A DNA stretch of 64,000 nucleotides from Halomonas sp. UBA3074 (GTDB taxonomy: Bacteria > Pseudomonadota > Gammaproteobacteria > Pseudomonadales > Halomonadaceae): the NCBI RefSeq assembly GCF_002366715.1, contig NZ_DFBS01000026.1:76793-140792 (forward strand). The letters are read 5' to 3'. Shown one piece after another: positions 36,853 to 44,889 of the stretch. The position numbers were made by a program, and so were the translations under genes. Numbering within the stretch: the stretch's first letter is position 1; each line of letters begins with the position of its first letter. The notes beneath the pieces were generated by a model, which saw only the letters and a program-made list of their open reading frames with translations, had not been told where the DNA came from and made no database searches.

Positions 36853-38526
36853 TTAGATACGTTTAGCCGGTGCGCCATTGGCAACGTAGTAGTCGACATT
36901 CGCCCGCGGTAGCGGTGTTTGACCTTTAATGCGATCCGCGATCTTTTCCGCCAGCATAATGGTAGGCGCATTCAGGTTGCCGGTAGGAATGACCGGGAAC
37001 AGCGAGGCGTCGACGACGCGCAACCCTTCGATACCATGCACGCGCCCCTCGCCGTCAGTAACGGCCATCTCACCTTCGCCCATGCGGCAGCTACCGCAAG
37101 GGTGGTAAGCGGTTTCGGCATGTTGTTTGACGAATGCATCGAGCTCGGCATCGGACTGCACCTCAGGGCCGGGGGCTATTTCACGACCACGGTATTTATC
37201 AAACGCGGGCTGGGCAATGATGTCACGGGTGAGGCGGATGGCATCGCGGAACTCTTCCCAATCTTTCTCTTTGGCCATGTAATTGAACAAAATGCTGGGC
37301 GCCGCGTGGGGATCCTTCGACGTCAGGCGTATACGGCCACGGCTTTCCGAGCGCATAGAGCCCACATGGGCCTGGAAGCCGTGGGCTTCCACCGCGCTTT
37401 TGCCGTTATAGCTAATGGCGATAGGAAGGAAGTGGTACTGCAGATTGGGCCACTCTTCTTCATCGCGGCTGCGGATAAAGCCACAGGATTCAAACTGATT
37501 GCTGGCGCCAACGCCGGTGCCATTGAACAGCCATTCGGCACCGATCTTGGGCTGGTTGTACCATTTCAGTGCCGGGTAGAGCGAGATGGGTTCTTTGCAC
37601 TCGTATTGAATGTACATCTCCAGGTGATCCTGAAGATTTTCCCCAACGCCGGGCAGGGCGTGAATCGGCTCAATATCGAGCTCTTTTAGCAGTTCGGGGT
37701 TACCAATGCCCGAGCGCTGAAGAATCTGCGGGGAGGCAATGGCACCGCCGCAGAGCAGTACTTCGCGGCGTGCGTAGGCCTGCTGTTTTTCACCTTTCTG
37801 TTCGTAGCGAACGCCCACCGCCCGCTTGCCTTCAAACTCGATCACGTCGGTAACGGCATGGGTTTCGATGGTTAAATTGTGGCGCTTTTTGGCGGTATCC
37901 AGATAGCCCCGGGCCGTGGATGCGCGGCGGCCTTTGGGGGTGACGAACCGGTCCATGGGCCCGAAGCCTTCCTGCTGGTAGCCGTTGACGTCTTCGGTTT
38001 CCGGATAGCCAGCCTGTTTGCCTGCATCGATAAAGGTACGATACAGCGGGTTGTTATCCGCTTTTGGCGTGGTCACGCTGACCGGCCCTTCGCCACCGTG
38101 ATAGCTGTTGGGCCCAATGTCGCGGGTTTCGCACTTTTTGAAGTAGGGCAGGCAGCTCAGGTAGTCCCAATCTTCCAGGCCGGGCTGTTTGGCCCAGTTG
38201 TCGTAATCGAGTGCATTGCCACGGATATAGCACATGCCATTAATCAGCGAGGAGCCGCCCAGGCCTTTGCCACGGCCACACTCCATGCGTCGGCCATCCA
38301 TATGCGGCTCTGGATCGGTCTCGAATGCCCAGTTGTAGCGTTTCCCCTGTAACGGGAAGGCGAGGGCGGCGGGCATTTGAGTGCGGAAATCGAAGCGATA
38401 GTCCGGCCCGCCCGCTTCTAGCAGCAATACGCTGACGTTACTGTCTTCGGTAAGGCGAGTCGCGAGCACATTGCCCGCTGAGCCTGCGCCGATAATGATG
38501 TAATCAAATTCGCGTGGTTGAGACAT
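36853..38526 (-). CDS. betA: Choline dehydrogenase
   Basis: Membrane-associated FAD enzyme oxidising choline to betaine aldehyde, the first step of glycine-betaine synthesis. 557 residues from the ATG at 38526, chosen because AGGGAAG precedes it and it gives the family start MSQPREFDYIIIGAGSAGN; a longer frame to 38601 runs into a hairpin repeat. GMC-oxidoreductase motifs include the FAD site GAGSAGNVLATRL, GLGGSSLINGMCYIRG and the C-terminal HPCGSCRMG. Last gene of betIBA. Confidence 0.97.
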   Translation of the reverse strand: MSQPREFDYIIIGAGSAGNVLATRLTEDSNVSVLLLEAGGPDYRFDFRTQMPAALAFPLQGKRYNWAFETDPEPHMDGRRMECGRGKGLGGSSLINGMCYIRGNALDYDNWAKQPGLEDWDYLSCLPYFKKCETRDIGPNSYHGGEGPVSVTTPKADNNPLYRTFIDAGKQAGYPETEDVNGYQQEGFGPMDRFVTPKGRRASTARGYLDTAKKRHNLTIETHAVTDVIEFEGKRAVGVRYEQKGEKQQAYARREVLLCGGAIASPQILQRSGIGNPELLKELDIEPIHALPGVGENLQDHLEMYIQYECKEPISLYPALKWYNQPKIGAEWLFNGTGVGASNQFESCGFIRSRDEEEWPNLQYHFLPIAISYNGKSAVEAHGFQAHVGSMRSESRGRIRLTSKDPHAAPSILFNYMAKEKDWEEFRDAIRLTRDIIAQPAFDKYRGREIAPGPEVQSDAELDAFVKQHAETAYHPCGSCRMGEGEMAVTDGEGRVHGIEGLRVVDASLFPVIPTGNLNAPTIMLAEKIADRIKGQTPLPRANVDYYVANGAPAKRI

Positions 38527-38565
38527 CAGTGCTTCCCTCATCAAGATGGTAATGAGTTGGCACAC

Positions 38566-38652
38566 GTAGGCGTGACACGAAAACGCTGTGAACCCATCCA
38601 TGGGCGCTCGGCTTTTTCATCCATGAAAAAGACGTTTCGCTTTCACGCCTAC
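38566..38652. repeat. Multi-hairpin intergenic repeat between betB and betA
   Basis: Outer arms GTAGGCGTGA (38566-38575) and TCACGCCTAC (38643-38652) pair perfectly. Inside are two hairpins, CCCAT/ATGGG (38593-38604) and CTTTTTCAT/ATGAAAAAG (38612-38631), both with CC loops. The segment 38585-38608 matches the leuB-asd repeat in 23 of 24 bases on the other strand, so the two belong to one repeat family. Within the bet operon it may reduce betA relative to betB. Confidence 0.75.
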
Positions 38653-38687
38653 CTGTGCCGCAGTGTTTGAGAGTGTTAATTCAGGGA

Positions 38688-40157
38688 TTAAAACACTGAC
38701 TCAAACGGCCCCATCTCGATTTGAACTGACTTGGTTTGGGTATAGTGGTTTAGCGTTTCGATACCGTTCTCACGACCAATGCCCGACTCTTTATAGCCGC
38801 CTACCGGCATCTCAGAAGGTGACTCGCCCCAGGTATTGATCCAGCAGATACCGGCTTCCAACTGGTGAATCACGCGGTGGGCGCGGTTCAGGCTTTCACT
38901 GAAGACACCGGCGGCCAGACCATAGGTGGTGTCGTTGGCGCGGCGGATGACTTCGTCTTCGTCATCAAAGGCGAGTACTGACATCACGGGCCCGAAGATC
39001 TCTTCGCGCACGATGCGCATGTCGTCGGTGCAGTCGGTGAAGACAGTGGGAGCCGCCCAGGCGCCATCGGCAAAGCTGCCGGTGTTCCAATCGTCGCCAC
39101 CCACGAGCAGGCGAGCACCTTGCTCTTTGCCCAAGGCAATATACGAAAGCACTTTCTCCTGATGCTCGAAGCTGACCAGCGGGCCAAAGTTGACGCTCGG
39201 GTCCATTGGGTCGCCTGCTTTGATGCGCTTAACACGTTCTACCAGCTTGGCTTCAAAGGCGTCTTTTACGCTGCGCTCAACAAAGACCCGCGTGCCGTTG
39301 GTGCAGATTTGGCCGCTGGAGTAGAAGTTGGCCATCATCGCGGCATCGGCGGCGCGGTCAAGGTCGGCATCGGCGAATACCAATAGCGGCGATTTACCGC
39401 CCAGCTCCATGGTCACATCTTTTAGTGAAGAGCTGGCGGCAGCGGCCATGACTTTCTTGCCGGTGCCCGCTTCACCCGTGAACGATACCTTCGCGATACC
39501 AGGATGCTCAGTGAGCATGGCGCCTACGCGGCCATCGCCCTGTACCACGTTAAACACACCGTTGGGCAGGCCGGCTTCGGTGAAGATTTCCGCCAGTTTC
39601 ATCACGGTGAGGGGGGTAACTTCACTGGGCTTGAACACTATCGCATTGCCTGCTGCCAGCGCTGGGGCAGCTTTCCAGCAGGCAATTTGAATGGGGTAGT
39701 TCCAGGCGCCAATCGCGCCAATTACGCCGAGCGGCTCGCGGCGGGTATAAACAAACGAACTATCACGCAAGGGGATCTGGCTGCCCTCAATGGCCGGTGC
39801 CAAGCCAGCGTAGTACTCCAGCGCATCTGCGCCGGTAACGATGTCGACGCTAGCCGTTTCACTGATCGGCTTGCCGGTATTGCGTGTTTCCAGCTCGGCA
39901 AGCTCGTCATTGCGCTCTCTTAATAACGCTACGGTGCGTAATAGAATGCGTGAACGCTCCATGCCTGTCATGGCAGCCCATTCCTGCTGGCCGCGCTGAG
40001 CGGCTTCTACGGCCGTGTCGACATCTGCTTGGCTTGCTTGACCGATGGTGGCCAGCAGGCTGCCGTCATAAGGGTTGGTGACAGTGAAGGTGTCGCCTGA
40101 AGTAGCGTTCACCTGGCGACCATCAATGTAAAGTGGCTGTACGTCTTGAGCGGCCAT
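38688..40157 (-). CDS. betB: Betaine-aldehyde dehydrogenase
   Basis: NAD(P)+-dependent enzyme oxidising betaine aldehyde to glycine betaine, an osmoprotectant. 489 residues from the ATG at 40157, preceded by GGAG at six bases; an ATG four codons earlier overlaps that site. The catalytic Glu lies in TMELGGKSPL and the Cys in YSSGQICTNGTR. The length matches E. coli BetB (490). Middle gene of betIBA. Confidence 0.97.
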   Translation of the reverse strand: MAAQDVQPLYIDGRQVNATSGDTFTVTNPYDGSLLATIGQASQADVDTAVEAAQRGQQEWAAMTGMERSRILLRTVALLRERNDELAELETRNTGKPISETASVDIVTGADALEYYAGLAPAIEGSQIPLRDSSFVYTRREPLGVIGAIGAWNYPIQIACWKAAPALAAGNAIVFKPSEVTPLTVMKLAEIFTEAGLPNGVFNVVQGDGRVGAMLTEHPGIAKVSFTGEAGTGKKVMAAAASSSLKDVTMELGGKSPLLVFADADLDRAADAAMMANFYSSGQICTNGTRVFVERSVKDAFEAKLVERVKRIKAGDPMDPSVNFGPLVSFEHQEKVLSYIALGKEQGARLLVGGDDWNTGSFADGAWAAPTVFTDCTDDMRIVREEIFGPVMSVLAFDDEDEVIRRANDTTYGLAAGVFSESLNRAHRVIHQLEAGICWINTWGESPSEMPVGGYKESGIGRENGIETLNHYTQTKSVQIEMGPFESVF

Positions 40158-40180
40158 GTCGGTCTCCATGAATTAAAAAA

Positions 40181-40801
40181 TTAACGATAAACGTGGGATG
40201 CTTTCTTGGTGCATCCATGATGAGCAAACAGTTGGTCTAGATAGTTGTGCGCAAGATGGCGAGCTTCCACCGCGTTGAGGCCTTCAGGGGTCAAGGCACC
40301 GCGCAGCCATAGCCCATCAATCATGGCTGCCAAGCCGCGGGCCGCATTACGTGCTTCGGCGTGGGGCATGACGCGCTTGAACTGGTGACATAAATTGCTG
40401 TAAAGACGGCGGTCATTGACGTTCTGCAAACGCTGCAACATCGGTTTATGCATGCTGCTGGCCCAGAAGGCTAACCAGGTTTTTGCGGCAGGGCCGGTGA
40501 CCTGGGTGCGATCAAAGTTACCTTCGATAATGGCGCCGATGTACGCACGCGGGGAGTCGTCTTCCAACGCATGGCGGCGCACCGCTACCGCCTCGGTGAG
40601 GTCGGTCAGAATTTGCCGCATCGTCGCCTCGAGCAGGCCGTCTTTACCGCAAAAATAGTGGCTGATAATACCTGCTGAAACGCCCGCATGACGTGCAATA
40701 CGCATAACGGTTGCTTCGGCGAGGCCGACCTCGTCAATGGCTGCCATGGTCGCGTTGATCAACTGCTGGCGGCGTATCGGTTCCATTCCCACCTTTGGCA
40801 C
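40181..40801 (-). CDS. betI: Choline-responsive TetR-family repressor BetI
   Basis: 206 residues. The GTG start follows AGGAGG. The N-terminus MPKVGMEPIRRQQLINAT and the helix-turn-helix around RIARHAGVSAGIISHYF match BetI closely. It represses the bet genes until choline is present. It is the first gene of the betI-betB-betA unit and faces the choline-binding-protein gene across a 189-base gap containing a matching palindrome. Confidence 0.96.
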   Translation of the reverse strand: MPKVGMEPIRRQQLINATMAAIDEVGLAEATVMRIARHAGVSAGIISHYFCGKDGLLEATMRQILTDLTEAVAVRRHALEDDSPRAYIGAIIEGNFDRTQVTGPAAKTWLAFWASSMHKPMLQRLQNVNDRRLYSNLCHQFKRVMPHAEARNAARGLAAMIDGLWLRGALTPEGLNAVEARHLAHNYLDQLFAHHGCTKKASHVYR

Positions 40802-40891
40802 AGCGTCCTCCTAATCCGTTGAATACTTACATGGGTTGGTGCTTGAAACCCAAGCGCAAGCATGATTACCTAACCATGATGGCATTTTTTT

Positions 40892-40905
40892 ATTGAACGT
40901 TCAAT
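40892..40905. promoter_or_regulatory. Palindromic BetI-type operator
   Basis: ATTGAACGTTCAAT is a perfect 14-base palindrome between divergent betI and the choline-binding-protein gene. It matches the core of BetI sites described upstream of bet genes in other proteobacteria. It probably lets BetI control both directions. Confidence 0.78.
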
Positions 40906-40990
40906 CAATAAAAAGGCGCCGATATTTACACTGGTTGCGACCACTGCCATCACCGAGTGTTCGCAGCAGACGTTTAAGGGGAACATCAAC

Positions 40991-41926
40991 ATGAGCAAAT
41001 CATCTTCACGTTATGCAAGCGCTTTCTTGTTGGCAGCAGGCTTACCGGCCGTGGCGTTTGCAGATCAGTGCAGCAGTGTGCGTTTTGCCGAAGTAGGTTG
41101 GACCGATATCACCGCGACAACCGCACTGGCCAGTGAAGTGCTTGAAGGGCTTGGCTACGAGCCAAGCGTGGATACGGTTTCCGTGCCGATTGCCTATGCC
41201 GGTATGCGCAATAATGATTTTGATGTCTTCCTGGGGAACTGGATGCCTTCTATGGCTTCCATCAGCGACCCCTATATCGAGCGTGGTGAGGTTGAGCGCT
41301 TGGTCGCTAACCTGGAAGGGGCCAAATACACCCTGGCGGTGCCGCAGTATGTTTATGACGCAGGCGTCACCTCGGTGAATGATTTGGCGGAGCATGCCGA
41401 CCAGTTCGAGCGCAGCGTACATGGCATCGAGGCAGGCAATGATGGTAATGAGTTGATCGAGCAAATGATTGACGACGACGCCTATGGCCTAGGCGATTGG
41501 CAAGTCATTGATTCCAGCGAGGCGGGTATGCTGGCCGAGCTGAGCGCTCGGGTGCCGAACGAGCAGTGGATGGTGTTTTTGGGCTGGGAGCCCCACCCCA
41601 TGAACTCCAACTTCGATATGGCTTACTTATCTGATGCGGATGACTATTTCGGCCCGAACCTAGGTGGCGCCACGGTGCACACCAACACTCGCGCCGGCTT
41701 CGTCGAAGAGTGTCCTAATGTGGGCGAACTATTGCGTAACATGACGTTCACGTTGGAAATGGAAAACGAGCTGATGAGCGCCATTATGGATGACGGTGAA
41801 GATCCCCGTGATGCTGCGCGTACTTACTTGAAGGCCAATGATGGCGTCTTGGACGAGTGGTTAGACGGCGTGACCACGCGTGACGGCGAATCCGGTATCG
41901 AAGCGGTACGTGCTGCTATCCAATGA
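40991..41926 (+). CDS. Choline/betaine ABC transporter substrate-binding protein (ChoX-like)
   Basis: 311 residues. It has a Sec signal ending AFA and the OpuAC-type binding fold. RFAEVGWTDITATTALA at the start and NNDFDVFLGNWMPSM match ChoX-type choline-binding proteins, which bind the quaternary amine in an aromatic box. AAGGGG precedes the ATG. It is divergent from betI, so uptake and oxidation of choline may be co-regulated. No permease or ATPase follows: a terminator, a tRNA and ffs come next, so its partners are elsewhere. Confidence 0.88.
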   Translation: MSKSSSRYASAFLLAAGLPAVAFADQCSSVRFAEVGWTDITATTALASEVLEGLGYEPSVDTVSVPIAYAGMRNNDFDVFLGNWMPSMASISDPYIERGEVERLVANLEGAKYTLAVPQYVYDAGVTSVNDLAEHADQFERSVHGIEAGNDGNELIEQMIDDDAYGLGDWQVIDSSEAGMLAELSARVPNEQWMVFLGWEPHPMNSNFDMAYLSDADDYFGPNLGGATVHTNTRAGFVEECPNVGELLRNMTFTLEMENELMSAIMDDGEDPRDAARTYLKANDGVLDEWLDGVTTRDGESGIEAVRAAIQ

Positions 41927-41943
41927 AAGTCGCTTAGGCGCTA

Positions 41944-41975
41944 AAGGCAAGCCGGATTCCGGCTTGCCTTTCGTT
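41944..41975 (+). terminator. Rho-independent terminator after the choline-binding-protein gene
   Basis: AAGGCAAGCCGG (41944-41955) pairs perfectly with CCGGCTTGCCTT (41959-41970), three-base loop, followed by TCGTT. It lies 18 bases after the stop. Confidence 0.85.
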
Positions 41976-42014
41976 ATTAAGATAGGCATAATCTGCACCC
42001 GTTGATGAGGGAAA

Positions 42015-42091
42015 GGCTACGTAGCTCAGCTGGTTAGAGCACATCACTCATAATGATGGGGTCCCCTGTTCAAATCAGGGCGTAGCCACCA
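42015..42091 (+). tRNA. tRNA-Met (CAT), elongator
   Basis: 77 bases including encoded CCA. Acceptor arms GGCTACG/CGTAGCC, D-arm AGCTCAGCTGGTTAGAGC, anticodon arm CATCA-CTCATAA-TGATG with anticodon CAT, and T-arm CCCTG/CAGGG. It is nearly identical to the E. coli elongator tRNA-Met up to the variable loop. The first acceptor base pair is G-C, unlike initiator tRNA. Confidence 0.96.
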
Positions 42092-42133
42092 CATCAGCAT
42101 TAGCACACTGCCTCAACAACAGAGTGTGCCGTT

Positions 42134-42250
42134 ATGGTGGCCCCTTAGGTCCTCCCGCAACGCTAAACTGCGAACCCCGCCAGGCCCGGAAGGGAGCAAC
42201 GGTAGTGGTGGCTGCGTGTGCCGGGATGTGGCTTTTGGGGCCGCCACCAT
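42134..42250 (+). ncRNA. ffs: 4.5S signal recognition particle RNA
   Basis: RNA part of the signal recognition particle, pairing with Ffh to target membrane proteins. The conserved apical domain is visible: CCCGGAAGGGAGCA beside GCGTGTGCCGGGATG, and the 5' segment TCCTCCCGCAACGCTA. The ends pair: TATGGTGG and CCCC with GGGG and CCACCAT. It lies about 40 bases after tRNA-Met. The 3' end coincides almost exactly with the Tn7-like element end, so the RNA is intact. Exact termini are estimated from the closing stem. Confidence 0.93.
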
Positions 42251-42253
42251 TTC

Positions 42254-42323
42254 TGTCGTTTCCGGTCTGTTTTGACATAAATTCCGGTTAAAATGACATA
42301 ATTTGCGGTTTCTCGTGACATAA
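42254..42323. mobile_element. Tn7-like transposon end with TnsB-type repeats
   Basis: The element starts with TGT at 42254, three bases after the ffs RNA end. Three direct repeats follow, each with a CGGT core and ending TGACATAA (TGACATAA at 42273-42280, 42294-42301 and 42316-42323, spacing 21-22 bases). This is the layout of TnsB binding sites at a Tn7-family end. A 5-base target duplication would be ATTTC (42249-42253), to be sought at the other end. The element continues beyond 64,000. Confidence 0.85.
42272..42302 (+). promoter_or_regulatory. Candidate tnsABC promoter inside the transposon end
   Basis: TTGACA (42272-42277) is a consensus -35 box. CATAAT (42297-42302) could be the -10, at a rather long 19-base spacing. 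Both are built from the TnsB-type repeats, so TnsB bound to the end would block transcription, as described for Tn7. Confidence 0.4.
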
Positions 42324-42361
42324 CCTATTTTTGTAGTAAACCTACGAAATGGGGTGTTGTC

Positions 42362-42985
42362 ATGTACAGGCGTAAGCTCCGTCATTCCCGTGTCAAGAAC
42401 CTCTACAAATTTGCTAGCTTCAAAACTGCTTCTGCTCACACTGTAGAGTCTTCCCTAGAATTTGATGCCTGCTACCATTTTGAATACTCCCCTCAAGTTA
42501 AGTCTTTCATTGCCCAGCCTATAGGTTTTACTTACTCAATTCATGGGAAAACTAATCCTTATACTCCTGATTTTAAGATAATAAATAATAATCAAAAAAT
42601 AGCCTTTATTGAGGTCAAACCCCATAGTAAAACCCTCCATCCAGAATTTGTTCAAAAATTTCAAGCAAAAAAAGAAGCAGCATACCAGTTAGGTTTCGAG
42701 CTAAGCTTAGTAACTGAGCTTCAAATCAGAAAGTATCCAGTCTTGAATAATTTTAAGCTGCTACATCGTTACGCTGGTTTTCAAAGCCATTGTGAGTTGT
42801 ATGATAGTGTTTATGGCCTTGTAAAAAGGCACTCCCCCATTTTTATGCATGAAATTTGTGCTCTATATGAAGTTAGTTTCCGTCCTAGAGTTATTCGCTC
42901 ACTGGTTTCGTTAATAGCCTCTGGGAAATTAAAGGCCAATATATTGGAAAAAGAAATTGGTGACGATTTGCTTCTTTGGGCATGA
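42362..42985 (+). CDS. tnsA: TnsA-type transposon endonuclease
   Basis: 207 residues. TnsA cuts the 5' strands at transposon ends, so that together with TnsB the element leaves its donor site (cut-and-paste). The restriction-endonuclease-like core has the expected acidic and Lys residues: Glu in ESSLEFD, Asp in YTPDF, and EVK in IEVKP. A C-terminal TnsC-interacting helical part follows. AT-rich compared with the chromosome. First gene of tnsABC, 106 bases from the transposon tip; tnsB follows after eight bases. The length fits the short TnsA proteins of Tn7-like elements. Confidence 0.93.
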   Translation: MYRRKLRHSRVKNLYKFASFKTASAHTVESSLEFDACYHFEYSPQVKSFIAQPIGFTYSIHGKTNPYTPDFKIINNNQKIAFIEVKPHSKTLHPEFVQKFQAKKEAAYQLGFELSLVTELQIRKYPVLNNFKLLHRYAGFQSHCELYDSVYGLVKRHSPIFMHEICALYEVSFRPRVIRSLVSLIASGKLKANILEKEIGDDLLLWA

Positions 42986-42993
42986 GGTGACTT

Positions 42994-44889
42994 ATGTTGG
43001 AAGATCCTTTTTTTGATGAGTCTTTAGCAGGCATAGGTTTCTCGCATACAGCGAGTAAAAAAAGCCGTGATGAAATTGAGGATGTGGCATTCATAACAAT
43101 AGATGATCTTGATGAGGAGTACGCCGATAAAGCTTTGTTCAGGTATAAAGTAATAAAATTGGTCAATAAAAGGCTTAATGGAGGCTGGACGAAGAAGAAT
43201 ATAGAGCCAATTATCTATGAATTGTATAATGAAGGTGTTATAGATAAAAAGCCTGGGTGGCAAAGCGTAGCTAGATGGAATGCAAAGTATCGTGCCGATA
43301 AAAATTTACTTTGCTTGGTTGATGTGAAAGCTATAAAAAATAATTTTTGTGATTTTAAATCTTTTTCAAAAGATACTTTTTTTTGGGACGCAATCGAAAA
43401 GAAATATCTTACAAGAGTGAGGGGGTCTGTTGCGACCACTTATCAATTTTATAAGGATTTAATATTAGTCCATAATAATGAAAATCCAGATGATAAGTTT
43501 GTAGCTGTTGGGCGAAGTGCCTTTTACGATAGAGTTAAAAAGCTTCCACCTTATATTTGTGACTTGAAGCGTTATGGCAAACGATATGCGGATAAAAAAT
43601 ATCGATTGATCAATAGTTTTACAAAATCTACTAGGGTGATGGAGCGTGTTGAAATCGATCATACCGCTCTTGATTTGATCTTGCTTGATGATACCTTGAA
43701 TATACCTATTGGAAGGCCATTTATAACTGTCTTGATTGATACATTTAGTAAATGTATCGTAGGTTTTTATTTAAGTTTTAGAGGGCCGAGCTATAATTCT
43801 GTAAGGTGTGCAGTATTAAATGCGTGCTTAGATAAAAAAGACTTGTTGGAAAAATATCCAGACATCGAAAAAGATTGGCCTTGTCAAGGGCGTATTGAAA
43901 CACTTGTTGTTGATAACGGCGCAGAGTTTTGGTCGAAAGATCTTGAGAGGTTTTCTGCCTCAATAGGAATGAGCGTTGAGTACAACCCAGTTGGAAAACC
44001 ATGGAAGAAACCTTTAGTCGAGAGAATATTTAACACTTATAATACAGAATTTATTCATCAAATACCGGGAAAAACTTTCTCGAGTGCAAAAGATTTAGAA
44101 GGTTATGAGCCTGAGAAAGATGCGCTATTACCATTTTCCAGGTTTTTACATCTACTGCATATATGGGTTGTAGATATTTATAATCAGCAGCCAAATAAAC
44201 GTAGAACCAATATACCTGCTTTGTCTTGGCAGATTGGGTGTCAAGATTTTCCGCCGGTTGTTTACCAAGGTGCTGAAAAACAAAGATTTAAAATCGAAAG
44301 TTTTCCCACAGTCTATCGCGATTTACGACCAATTGGGATAGAGGTAGATCATATAAACTATAGTAGCGAAATGCTGGTAGAGTTCAGAAAAAACCATCCA
44401 CCGCCCCCTGGTCAAAAAAAGCATAAGCTGTGTGTTAAGAGAGATCCATTTGATGTTTCTTTTGTGTATGTATTCTTGCCTGAGTTTGAGCAGTATATCA
44501 AGGTTGATGCTACTAGCCAGGAGTTTCAGTTAGAGGGCGTCTCTATTTTCCAGTACCAGGTTATGAGAAGGTTGTTGAATAATCATATAGAAATTAATAC
44601 CGATCATGAGGGGCTTGCGCTCGCAAATATGAAGCTAAGCGAGAGAATGGATGATATAAGAGAAAATGCTTTAGCCAAGAAGAGAAGTGGCCTAAAAGGA
44701 ATGAAAAGCGTTGCTGCTTTCATAGGCGTGGATAGTGATGGTGCTGCGACTTTTGAAAGTGTGCACCGTGACTTGAAAAGTAGAGATAATGCTATGTGTG
44801 ATTCTTCAGAAGGAGGCTTAACAGATTCAAAAAACTTTGAGCATGTTGATGATTGGCACGATATTGCTGATGATGTGGAGCCTTATTAA
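42994..44889 (+). CDS. tnsB: TnsB-type DDE transposase
   Basis: 631 residues. The DDE integrase that binds end repeats and joins 3' ends to target DNA. Catalytic residues are visible: Asp in VEIDHTALD, Asp in LVVDNGAEFW and Glu in KPLVERIFNTYN. N-terminal DNA-binding helices precede and a beta-barrel plus acidic C-terminal tail follow. GAGGTGAC lies before the ATG. Its stop codon overlaps the tnsC start by one base (TAATG). AT-rich. Confidence 0.95.
   Translation: MLEDPFFDESLAGIGFSHTASKKSRDEIEDVAFITIDDLDEEYADKALFRYKVIKLVNKRLNGGWTKKNIEPIIYELYNEGVIDKKPGWQSVARWNAKYRADKNLLCLVDVKAIKNNFCDFKSFSKDTFFWDAIEKKYLTRVRGSVATTYQFYKDLILVHNNENPDDKFVAVGRSAFYDRVKKLPPYICDLKRYGKRYADKKYRLINSFTKSTRVMERVEIDHTALDLILLDDTLNIPIGRPFITVLIDTFSKCIVGFYLSFRGPSYNSVRCAVLNACLDKKDLLEKYPDIEKDWPCQGRIETLVVDNGAEFWSKDLERFSASIGMSVEYNPVGKPWKKPLVERIFNTYNTEFIHQIPGKTFSSAKDLEGYEPEKDALLPFSRFLHLLHIWVVDIYNQQPNKRRTNIPALSWQIGCQDFPPVVYQGAEKQRFKIESFPTVYRDLRPIGIEVDHINYSSEMLVEFRKNHPPPPGQKKHKLCVKRDPFDVSFVYVFLPEFEQYIKVDATSQEFQLEGVSIFQYQVMRRLLNNHIEINTDHEGLALANMKLSERMDDIRENALAKKRSGLKGMKSVAAFIGVDSDGAATFESVHRDLKSRDNAMCDSSEGGLTDSKNFEHVDDWHDIADDVEPY

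Noticed and set aside
36919..37689. 256-codon plus-strand frame opposite betA
   Set aside because: Antisense to a well-conserved gene, no ribosome-binding site and no recognisable motif.
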